A stretch of 64,000 bases of DNA. Source: Candidatus Promineifilum breve. GTDB taxonomy: Bacteria; Chloroflexota; Anaerolineae; Promineifilales; Promineifilaceae. The DNA is taken from assembly GCF_900066015.1 (NCBI RefSeq), contig NZ_LN890655.1, positions 1,156,726 through 1,220,725 on the forward strand. The letters run 5' to 3'. The notes under the pieces were generated by a model. It was not told the origin of the DNA. It searched no databases and saw only the letters and a list, made by a program, of their open reading frames with translations. A program made the position numbers and the translations under genes. Below are positions 55,722-61,918 of this stretch, piece after piece; the stretch's first letter is position 1; each line of letters starts with the position of its first letter.

Positions 55722-56483
55722 ATGTTTTCAGCACTTTCGATTCCATCCCAACGGTATTGGCTTTTAGGCTTGCTCGTTCTGTGGGCAGTATTACTTTTCG
55801 GCGGGTTCCTGTTCGGCGGCGCGGGCGAGGCGTCGCGGCGCATGCCCACCTGGACGCGCATGGCCTCGTCGGCCACGCTGGTGGTGGCCGCGTTTAGCTG
55901 GTACGCATTCGCCCGCGGCGGCCCGGCGGGGAGCTATGCGCTGCTTGTCGCCGTGGGCATGACGTTCGGCTTGCTGGGCGATTTGTTGCTGGCCGGGTTG
56001 TTGCCCGGCGGGCGGAACGTGATCGCCGGCATCGCCGCTTTCGGCATCGGCCACGTCTTCTACATTACGGCCATGCTGCGCCTGGCGACGGCCGCCGGGT
56101 TAATCAATCCGGGGCCGCGTTGGGGGGCGCTGGCGGTCTGGTTGCTCGTCGGGCTGGTGGGTTGGTACGTCGTCGTCTGGCGGGGCGCGGCGGGGGCGGG
56201 CATCGCGCCGACGATTGTCCACTGGATCGCCCTACCCTACGCGCTGCTGCTGGCGGCCACGGCCGGGCTGGCGACGGGTCTGGCCCTGCAGGATAGCCGC
56301 TTCATTCCGTTGGCGCTCGGCGCGGCGTTATTCCTGCTCAGCGACCTCATCCTGGCCGGCGAAATGTTCAGCGGCCTCTCTTTCCGGCTCATCGGCGATG
56401 TGATCTGGCTGACCTATGGCCCCGGCCAGATGTTGATCGTCTACTCCATCGGCGCGGCGTTGGCCCGTCTGCTGAGAAGCTGA
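55722..56483 (+). CDS. YhhN/TMEM86-like membrane protein
   Basis: This 253-residue protein has about eight membrane helices with the YhhN-family motifs GMTFGLLGDLLLAG and LFLLSDLILAGEMFSG, GDVIWLTYGPGQMLIVYS. Mammalian relatives are lysoplasmalogenases; bacterial function is little known. The ATG at 55722 has AGGGGG upstream; an in-frame ATG at 55701 is the alternative. It lies between two copies of a 22-bp direct repeat. Confidence 0.82.
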   Translation: MFSALSIPSQRYWLLGLLVLWAVLLFGGFLFGGAGEASRRMPTWTRMASSATLVVAAFSWYAFARGGPAGSYALLVAVGMTFGLLGDLLLAGLLPGGRNVIAGIAAFGIGHVFYITAMLRLATAAGLINPGPRWGALAVWLLVGLVGWYVVVWRGAAGAGIAPTIVHWIALPYALLLAATAGLATGLALQDSRFIPLALGAALFLLSDLILAGEMFSGLSFRLIGDVIWLTYGPGQMLIVYSIGAALARLLRS

Positions 56484-56494
56484 CCGCAGCAAAG

Positions 56495-56558
56495 AGAATC
56501 CACAGATTTCACAGATGTAAGGATTCAATCTGTGAAATCTGTGTAATCCGTGGATTCT
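56495..56558. repeat. Imperfect ACAGATTTC-type palindrome
   Basis: Left arm 56495-56517 and right arm 56526-56558 share the units of the perfect palindrome at 12055. It lies just after the YhhN stop. Confidence 0.85.
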
Positions 56559-56573
56559 TCTGCTTTGCTTCTG

Positions 56574-56595
56574 GGCGTCTTTGCGTTAAATTCTG
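56574..56595 (+). repeat. 22-bp direct repeat, copy 2
   Basis: Exact copy of 55679-55700, here 40 bases before the next start codon. Confidence 0.9.
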
Positions 56596-56634
56596 TCCCG
56601 AATTCACGCTGATACCTAACGCAGGAGAATAACC

Positions 56635-57261
56635 ATGAACGACGAACCCATGCTGCCGCCGCATCCCGAAGCCGTTGACGCGGCCATGACCGCCGCCTTT
56701 GCCACCAACCGCCTGACCCGCGGCGAGGATGCCCTCTATATCGCCCACCGCCGGGCCTCGCTGGGCGATATGGTCACCGCCGCCGGCCTGACTGACCTGT
56801 TGCAGGGGGCCGACATGCTGGCCGCGTCGGAGGATATCGACGCGATGACGACCGTCGTCCACGCGCTGAATGAGGAAGACCTCGACGACGCCATGGAGAT
56901 CGGCGCGATTTCCGGCGAGCTGGCCGTCATCAGTGACGTATTGGCCTCGCTGGAAATGGAAACGTTGTCGGAGTTCCTCCACGACCGCAGCCAGCGACTG
57001 CGCGAGCTGTCGGTCGACAATATCCTGCGCTATGGGGCCTTGCGCGCCTTGACCGAGACGATGAGCGAGACGGGTGAGAAGGTCGGCCAACTGGGCGAGG
57101 AAGAGTCGGCCGAAGGGCACGCCCGGCTTGGTTTGGCCGAGGCCGTGGCCGCCAACAGCGAGGCCATGGCCATCGCCGGCGAAGAGATGATCGCCGAAGG
57201 GCTGGCGACGCTGGCCGCGGCCCAGGGCGCTTTCGACGCCGGGGCCGAACTCGAAGATTAA
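56635..57261 (+). CDS. Acidic helical protein of unknown function
   Basis: This 208-residue protein is strongly acidic, rich in Ala, Glu and Met, and predicted all-helical without Cys, signal peptide or membrane segments. It begins MNDEPMLPPHPEAVDAAMT and contains repeated (A/G)-E-x-M-(A) patterns, e.g. AVAANSEAMAIAGEEMIAEG. I do not recognise a family. AGGAGAA precedes the ATG. It is transcribed alone, between a palindrome and the cysteine operon promoter. Confidence 0.7.
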   Translation: MNDEPMLPPHPEAVDAAMTAAFATNRLTRGEDALYIAHRRASLGDMVTAAGLTDLLQGADMLAASEDIDAMTTVVHALNEEDLDDAMEIGAISGELAVISDVLASLEMETLSEFLHDRSQRLRELSVDNILRYGALRALTETMSETGEKVGQLGEEESAEGHARLGLAEAVAANSEAMAIAGEEMIAEGLATLAAAQGAFDAGAELED

Positions 57262-57382
57262 TCGCTGCTCCAAACGGACGGAACGTCGGGCGGCCCCATT
57301 CCATGCGGGCCGTCCGACGTATCCGCCTACATCCACCCCTTTCCCTAAATGGACTAAAGTCCGCCTCTACCGATTTTCCTAC

Positions 57383-57411
57383 TTGACACACGCCCAACAG
57401 CCGCATATACT
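57383..57411 (+). promoter_or_regulatory. Strong sigma-70 promoter of the cysteine operon
   Basis: TTGACA (57383-57388) and TATACT (57406-57411) are exactly 17 bases apart. The predicted start near 57418 gives a leader of about 230 bases. An imperfect palindrome AAATTTTTCAT...ATGATAAAAATT (57424-57453) lies directly after it, in operator position. Confidence 0.8.
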
Positions 57412-57544
57412 CCCCGCCACTAGAAATTTTTCATCACGAATATGATAAAAATTAGCCAGTAGCATGAACCATACACGGCAACATTGCAGATGTCTTAAGC
57501 GGGGGTAGACGCCTTCCGCCCGCAACGTTCCTGAAAACGTTCGA

Positions 57545-57616
57545 CGGTGGCAGCTACCCTCGCGCGTAACCCCGGTTGTTACACGCGCTTCATAGGGAAG
57601 TTGCGACCGTTTTTTT
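57545..57616 (+). terminator. Long leader terminator (attenuator) before cysM
   Basis: The 5' arm (57545-57570) and 3' arm (57578-57609) form a stem of more than 20 pairs with small bulges and a seven-base loop, followed by seven T (57610-57616). Upstream hairpins at 57499-57523 (GCGGG/CCCGC) and 57524-57541 (AACGTT/AACGTT) could compete. It lies 31 bases before the first gene, so it must be bypassed for cysM expression. Confidence 0.75.
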
Positions 57617-57647
57617 GCGCCTGCTCGTCGCGGGCGGATGAACGCAG

Positions 57648-58634
57648 ATGACAGGAAAAGACATCGCCATGATGATTGCTACGATTGATAGAACCATACC
57701 CACCACCCATACCGATTCCTCATCCGCTCTGGAAGACCTCATCGGCAATACGCCTCTGGTGCGCATCGATGGCGGCGCGGTCGAACAGTTGCTCGGCCGC
57801 CGACTGTCGCCGGGCGTCAGCCTGCTGGCCAAGGCCGAATGGTATAACCCCGGCGGCTCGGTCAAGGATCGCGCCGCGCTCAGCATCATCCGCGCCGCCG
57901 AACGGGACGGCCAACTGCGCCCCGGCATGACCCTGCTCGACGCCACCAGCGGCAACACCGGCATCGCCTACGCCATGCTGGGCGCGGCCCGCGGCTACCG
58001 GGTGCGGCTGGCCGTGCCGGAGAACGTCAGCCCGGAGCGGCTGGCGATCCTGCGCGCCTATGGGGCCGAGCTAATCCTGACCGACCCGCTGGAAGGCTCC
58101 GACGGGGCCATCCGCGAGGCGCGACGCCTGGCCGCCGCGGACGCTACGGTGTTCTACGCCGACCAGTACAACAACCCGGCCAACTGGCAGGCCCACTACC
58201 GGACGACGGCCGAGGAGATTTGGCGCCAGACCGACGGCGCAATCACCCATTTCGTGTCCGGCGTGGGCACCAGCGGCACGTTCGTGGGTACGACGCGCCG
58301 CCTGCGCGAACTGAACCCCGACATCCTGTGCTACTCAGCCCAGCCCGATAGCCCGTTCAACGGCCTGGAAGGGTGGAAGCACATGGCGACGGCCATCGTG
58401 CCCGGCATCTATGACGACACGCTGGCCGACGGCGAATTGACGGCCCGCACCGAGGACGCCCACGCCACGGCCCGCTATCTGGCGCGGCGGGCGGGGCTAC
58501 TCGTCGGCGTGTCGGCCGCGGCCAACGTCCATGCCGCGCTGCGGGTGGCCGCCGAACTGGTCGAGGGCGTCGTGGTCACGGTGTTGCCCGATAGCGGCTA
58601 CAAGTACTTAAGTGAGCGATTCTGGCAAGAATGA
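57648..58634 (+). CDS. cysM: Cysteine synthase, CysM type (probably CysO-dependent)
   Basis: This PLP enzyme of about 328 residues has LEDLIGNTPLVRI, the PLP lysine in NPGGSVKDRAAL (Lys73), the phosphate loop SGVGTSGTFVG and the substrate loop DATSGNTGIAYAML. It makes cysteine from an activated serine and a sulfide source. Because genes for a sulfur-carrier protein, a JAMM protease and a MoeZ-like E1 follow, I infer the mycobacterial CysM route (O-phosphoserine plus CysO thiocarboxylate). ATG codons at 57648, 57669 and 57672 are all possible starts; none has a strong Shine-Dalgarno. Confidence 0.93.
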   Translation: MTGKDIAMMIATIDRTIPTTHTDSSSALEDLIGNTPLVRIDGGAVEQLLGRRLSPGVSLLAKAEWYNPGGSVKDRAALSIIRAAERDGQLRPGMTLLDATSGNTGIAYAMLGAARGYRVRLAVPENVSPERLAILRAYGAELILTDPLEGSDGAIREARRLAAADATVFYADQYNNPANWQAHYRTTAEEIWRQTDGAITHFVSGVGTSGTFVGTTRRLRELNPDILCYSAQPDSPFNGLEGWKHMATAIVPGIYDDTLADGELTARTEDAHATARYLARRAGLLVGVSAAANVHAALRVAAELVEGVVVTVLPDSGYKYLSERFWQE

Positions 58635-58660
58635 TTTCACCGTAATTTAAGGATTCTAAA

Positions 58661-58755
58661 GTTCGTAGTCAGCAACTTTAGTTGCGTTCTGAGAATCTAT
58701 TCTTGCCATCCGACGCTCTTGTCGTCCAACGGCGCTAAAGCGCCTGACTACGAAC
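58661..58755. repeat. GTTCGTAGTCAG inverted repeat with inner palindromes
   Basis: GTTCGTAGTCAG (58661-58672) and CTGACTACGAAC (58744-58755) are exact reverse complements. Inside lie GCAACTTTAGTTGC (58672-58685) and GGCGCTAAAGCGCC (58730-58743). It fills the cysM-mec gap. Confidence 0.88.
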
Positions 58756-58765
58756 AAAGAAAGAG

Positions 58766-59194
58766 ATGCTAACCATACCCGAATCCGTCTACGCCACCAT
58801 TGCCGCCCACGGCGCGGCCTCTTATCCGTATGAGGGCTGCGGGCTGCTGCTCGGTTCGGCCGAGGGCGAGCGCAACGTCGCCGTCGCCGCCCGGCCGCTG
58901 CCCAACGTCTGGCCGGTGGCGAGCGAGAAGCCGGAGCGCTTCCGTATCGCCGAAGACGACTGGCGCGACGCGGAACTGGACGCGGCGGCCGAAGGGCTGG
59001 ACGTGATCGGCATCTTCCACAGCCACCCCGACTGCCCGCCGGTGGCCTCACCGCGCGACCTGGCCTGGGCCAGTTGGCCGGGCTACTCATATCTGATCAC
59101 GCAGGTCGTTGCCGGGCAAGCGGGCATCAGTCGCTCGTGGCAACTGGCGGCCGATCGCTCCGGCTTTTTGGAAGAGAGCGTGGAGATAGAATGA
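58766..59194 (+). CDS. mec: JAMM/MPN metallopeptidase (Mec-like)
   Basis: This 142-residue zinc peptidase has the JAMM motif HSHPDCPPVASPRD (H-x-H-x10-D, about residues 88-101) and the catalytic Glu in YPYEGCGLLLG. In Mycobacterium, Mec releases cysteine from the CysO-Cys adduct made by CysM. Here it lies between cysM and the CysO-like gene, which supports that role. It may also trim the C-terminus of the carrier protein. Confidence 0.92.
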   Translation: MLTIPESVYATIAAHGAASYPYEGCGLLLGSAEGERNVAVAARPLPNVWPVASEKPERFRIAEDDWRDAELDAAAEGLDVIGIFHSHPDCPPVASPRDLAWASWPGYSYLITQVVAGQAGISRSWQLAADRSGFLEESVEIE

Positions 59195-59202
59195 CATTTG
59201 CA

Positions 59203-59269
59203 AAGTAGCGAGTGGCGGGTAGCGGGTGGCGGGTAGCAAGTCGCCACCCGCCACCCGCCACTCGCTACC
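59203..59269. repeat. GTAGCGAGTGGCGGGTAGCGG inverted repeat
   Basis: AGCGAGTGGCGGGTAGCGG-type left arm (59204-59237) and CGCCACCCGCCACTCGCTACC right arm (59240-59269) form a long hairpin between mec and cysO. Confidence 0.9.
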
Positions 59270-59299
59270 CCTTTCGCTCTAAATCTTTAGGAGAAGAAC

Positions 59300-59572
59300 A
59301 TGGCAACCATCAGAATACCCACCCCCTTACGCCCTTATTCGGGCGGTAATAGCATCATCACTGTCGGCGGGGCGACGGTCGGCGAGGCGTTGAACGATCT
59401 GGCCGCGCTGCACCCCCAACTGCGAACGCACCTGTTCGAGGGGGACGAGTTGCGCAGTTTCGTCAACATCTACCTGAACAAGGAAGACGTGCGCGGCTTG
59501 CAGGGCGCGCAGACGGCGATCAAGCCCGACGATACCTTGATGATCATCCCGTCCATCGCCGGCGGAAGATGA
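59300..59572 (+). CDS. cysO: Sulfur-carrier protein, CysO/MoaD/ThiS family
   Basis: This 90-residue ubiquitin-like protein (IRIPTPLRPYSGGNSIITV, ATVGEALNDLAALHP, NIYLNKEDVRGL, DTLMIIPSIAGGR) has the CysO pattern. Carrier proteins need a free C-terminal Gly-Gly for adenylation and thiocarboxylation. Here an extra Arg follows the GG, so the form encoded is a precursor that needs trimming. AGGAG lies a few bases before the ATG. The E1-like activator MoeZ is encoded 1 kb downstream. Confidence 0.93.
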   Translation: MATIRIPTPLRPYSGGNSIITVGGATVGEALNDLAALHPQLRTHLFEGDELRSFVNIYLNKEDVRGLQGAQTAIKPDDTLMIIPSIAGGR

Positions 59573-59574
59573 AG

Positions 59575-59599
59575 AGAATCCACAGATTTCACAGAGTTA
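59575..59599. repeat. Half copy of the ACAGATTTC palindrome
   Basis: GAATCCACAGATTTCACAGA matches one arm of the elements at 12055 and 56495, with no second arm nearby. Confidence 0.8.
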
Positions 59600-59623
59600 A
59601 GCAGACCCAACGCGAGGCCATTC

Positions 59624-60085
59624 ATGGAAACTACATCCCGCAAGGTCGATCATTCGGCGCTGAAGGTAAACCAGGGGTTCATCATCGCTTTATTGGCCCT
59701 GGCTTACGTGATCAATTCCGTCTGGCTGGTGGTCTTCGTGGCCGCCGTCATGCTGCTGGGCACGGCCGTGCCGGCGCTGTCGCTGTTCAAGCGCGTCTAT
59801 CTCCACCTCCTGCGTCCGGCAGGGCTGGTGAAACCACAGGTCATCACCGACAACCCCGAACCACACCGCTTCTCGCAGGGGTTTGGCGGCGTCGTGCTAT
59901 TAGGGGCCATCGCCGCCCTCTTCGGCGGGGCGTCGGCGCTGGGCTGGGGGCTGGTGGGGCTGGTCATTGGGCTGGCGGCGGTGAATCTGTTCCTGGGCTT
60001 CTGCGCGGGGTGCTTCGTCTACTACCAGCTTCACCGGCTGGGCGTGCCCGGTTTCGCCCGCGGCCCCATCGAGCAAGGCGGGTAG
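59624..60085 (+). CDS. DUF4395 family membrane protein
   Basis: This 153-residue protein has four hydrophobic helices and the DUF4395 pattern DHSALKVNQGFIIALL, PEPHRFSQGFGG and the Cys pair FCAGCFVYY in the last helix. The function is unknown; members often sit beside thioredoxin-like or sulfurtransferase genes, as here. The Cys pair may exchange thiols or sulfur at the membrane. A thioredoxin-like gene starts five bases after its stop. Confidence 0.87.
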   Translation: METTSRKVDHSALKVNQGFIIALLALAYVINSVWLVVFVAAVMLLGTAVPALSLFKRVYLHLLRPAGLVKPQVITDNPEPHRFSQGFGGVVLLGAIAALFGGASALGWGLVGLVIGLAAVNLFLGFCAGCFVYYQLHRLGVPGFARGPIEQGG

Positions 60086-60089
60086 GCGA

Positions 60090-60533
60090 ATGATCGAGCG
60101 CGTCGTCCTTCTCCTGACCTTGAGCCTGGCCGCCGTGGCCGTCTATTACCTGCTGCGCGCCGCCCACGTGCGCCGGATGCCAACGGCCGCCTCGCCGGTG
60201 GCCCTGCCGGCGCTGCTCTACTTTCGCGCCGACTCGTGCGCCGTTTGCCCAGCCCAGGGACGCATCGTCGAGCAGGTAGCGCGCCACTGGGACGACCGCC
60301 TGCGCGTGGAGACTATCGACGCCGCACGCGAGCCGGAGACGGCCGCCCGCTATCGCGTCTTCACGTTGCCGACGACCATCCTGCGCGACAGCGACGGCCG
60401 CGTCCGCCACATCAATTATGGCCTGGCCGATGAGCGCAAACTGGCCCGGCAATTGACCGAGCTGGTCGGCGGGCAATCGCCGATTCGCACCGATCACAGC
60501 CCGTCCGTGGTAAAATCGGCGGAATCGGTCTAA
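60090..60533 (+). CDS. Membrane-anchored thioredoxin-like protein
   Basis: One N-terminal membrane helix (VLLLTLSLAAVAVYYLL) precedes a thioredoxin fold with active site DSCAVCPAQ (CxxC) and cis-Pro segment FTLPTTILR in 147 residues. Orientation suggests the thioredoxin domain could lie outside or inside. It is coupled to the DUF4395 gene and may keep a partner reduced or shuttle sulfur. The tail past about residue 125 is poorly conserved. Confidence 0.88.
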   Translation: MIERVVLLLTLSLAAVAVYYLLRAAHVRRMPTAASPVALPALLYFRADSCAVCPAQGRIVEQVARHWDDRLRVETIDAAREPETAARYRVFTLPTTILRDSDGRVRHINYGLADERKLARQLTELVGGQSPIRTDHSPSVVKSAESV

Positions 60534-60560
60534 TCGGCGGATTATCACTCTGGAAACACT

Positions 60561-61766
60561 ATGACCTATCAATCACCGATCGATCCGGCCGCGCTGGCCG
60601 ACGTAACTCTTTCCCATCAGGAGATCAAGCGCTACAGCCGCCATCTGATCATGCCCGAAGTCGGCATGAACGGGCAGAAGCGGCTGAAGGCGGCGAGCGT
60701 GTTGCTCATTGGCGCGGGTGGTCTCGGCTCGCCGCTGGCGATGTATCTGGCCGCGGCGGGCGTCGGCCGCATTGGTTTGGTCGACTACGACACGGTCGAT
60801 TTCTCCAATCTCCACCGCCAGATCATCCACGGCACGAAGGACGTCGGCCGGCTGAAGCTGGAGAGCGCCAAAGACCGCATCCTCGACATCAACCCCCACG
60901 TCCAGGTAGATACCTACGAAGTGCCGCTGACCTCGGCCAACGCGTTGGCGCTTTTCGCGCCCTACGACGTCATCATCGACGGCACCGACAACTTCCCCAC
61001 GCGCTATCTGACCAACGACGCCTGCGTGTTGCTGGGCAAGCCCAACGTCTACGGCAGCATCTTCCGCTTCGAGGGGCAGGCGTCGGTCTTCTATGCCGCC
61101 GAGGGGCCGTGCTATCGCTGCCTCTTCCCGGAGCCGCCGCCGCCGGGGCTGGTGCCCAGTTGCGCCGAGGGCGGCGTGTTGGGCGTGCTGCCGGGCACGA
61201 TCGGCGCGATCCAGGCCACCGAGGCCATCAAGCTCATCCTGGGCGTGGGCGAGCCGCTCATCGGCCGCCTGCTGCTCTATGACGCCACGGCCATGAGCTT
61301 CGACGAGGTGCGGCTGCGCAAGAACCCGGCCTGCCCCATCTGCGGCGAGAACCCGACCATCACCGAGCTGATCGATTACGAGCAGTTCTGCGGCATGCCC
61401 GCCCACGACCACAGCGAATTCGCCGCCCAGACCAACGGCCGCATCCCGGCCATCACGCCGCTGGAGCTAAAGCAACGGCTGGACGCGGGCGACGACCTGT
61501 TCATCCTCGACGTACGCGAGCCGCACGAGTGGGAGATCAGCAATCTGGACAGCCTGGGGGCGGTGCTCATCCCCAAGGGGCAAATCCTGGAGCGGCTGAA
61601 CGAACTGGACACGGCGCGGGAGATGGTCGTCCAATGCAAGACCGGCGGCCGCAGCGCCGACGTCATCTGGCAACTACAACGCCACGGCTTCAAAAAGCTG
61701 CTGAATCTGGAGGGGGGGATTAATCGGTGGGCGCAAGAGGTTGATCCGAGTTTGCCAACGTATTAG
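60561..61766 (+). CDS. moeZ: MoeZ-type E1-like activator with rhodanese domain
   Basis: The 401-residue protein has an E1/ThiF domain (SVLLIGAGGLGSPLAMYLA, nucleotide site; LVPSCAEGGVLGVLPG with the catalytic Cys; zinc Cys pairs CYRC and CPIC) and a C-terminal rhodanese domain with the active loop VQCKTGGRS. MoeZ adenylates and then thiocarboxylates carrier proteins such as CysO, using sulfur from thiosulfate or a persulfide. It completes the cysteine pathway encoded here and may also serve MoaD/ThiS. Confidence 0.96.
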   Translation: MTYQSPIDPAALADVTLSHQEIKRYSRHLIMPEVGMNGQKRLKAASVLLIGAGGLGSPLAMYLAAAGVGRIGLVDYDTVDFSNLHRQIIHGTKDVGRLKLESAKDRILDINPHVQVDTYEVPLTSANALALFAPYDVIIDGTDNFPTRYLTNDACVLLGKPNVYGSIFRFEGQASVFYAAEGPCYRCLFPEPPPPGLVPSCAEGGVLGVLPGTIGAIQATEAIKLILGVGEPLIGRLLLYDATAMSFDEVRLRKNPACPICGENPTITELIDYEQFCGMPAHDHSEFAAQTNGRIPAITPLELKQRLDAGDDLFILDVREPHEWEISNLDSLGAVLIPKGQILERLNELDTAREMVVQCKTGGRSADVIWQLQRHGFKKLLNLEGGINRWAQEVDPSLPTY

Positions 61767-61796
61767 CGCCGGGTTCAAACGCGGTGCTGATAAACG

Positions 61797-61858
61797 AAAC
61801 CCGGCTAAAGCCGGTTTGGTGGGGCAAACGCCTCTTCAACCGGCTTCAGCCGGGTTTT
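61797..61858. repeat. AAACCCGGCTAAAGCCGGTTT inverted repeat pair
   Basis: Palindromic units at 61797-61817 and 61838-61858 (the second with CTTCAG in place of CTAAAG) are themselves inverted relative to each other. They lie after the moeZ stop and can act as a 3' hairpin. Confidence 0.88.
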
Positions 61859-61904
61859 GCGTGCCAGCGGTGGGTAACATTTCAGAATTACGCTCTTTCT
61901 GAGG

Positions 61905-61910
61905 TAATAT
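61905..61910 (+). promoter_or_regulatory. TAATAT -10-like box close to the start codon
   Basis: TAATAT ends eight bases before the ATG at 61919, similar in spacing to the kinase gene at 41297. No Shine-Dalgarno is seen. Confidence 0.5.
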
Positions 61911-61918
61911 TTCATTAT

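Noticed and set aside
57418-57616. Known riboswitch (SAM, SAH, cobalamin, TPP) or classic T-box before cysM
   Set aside because: I could not find the conserved cores of these classes, nor a T-box stem I with specifier loop; only a GGTGG-like element at the terminator is similar.
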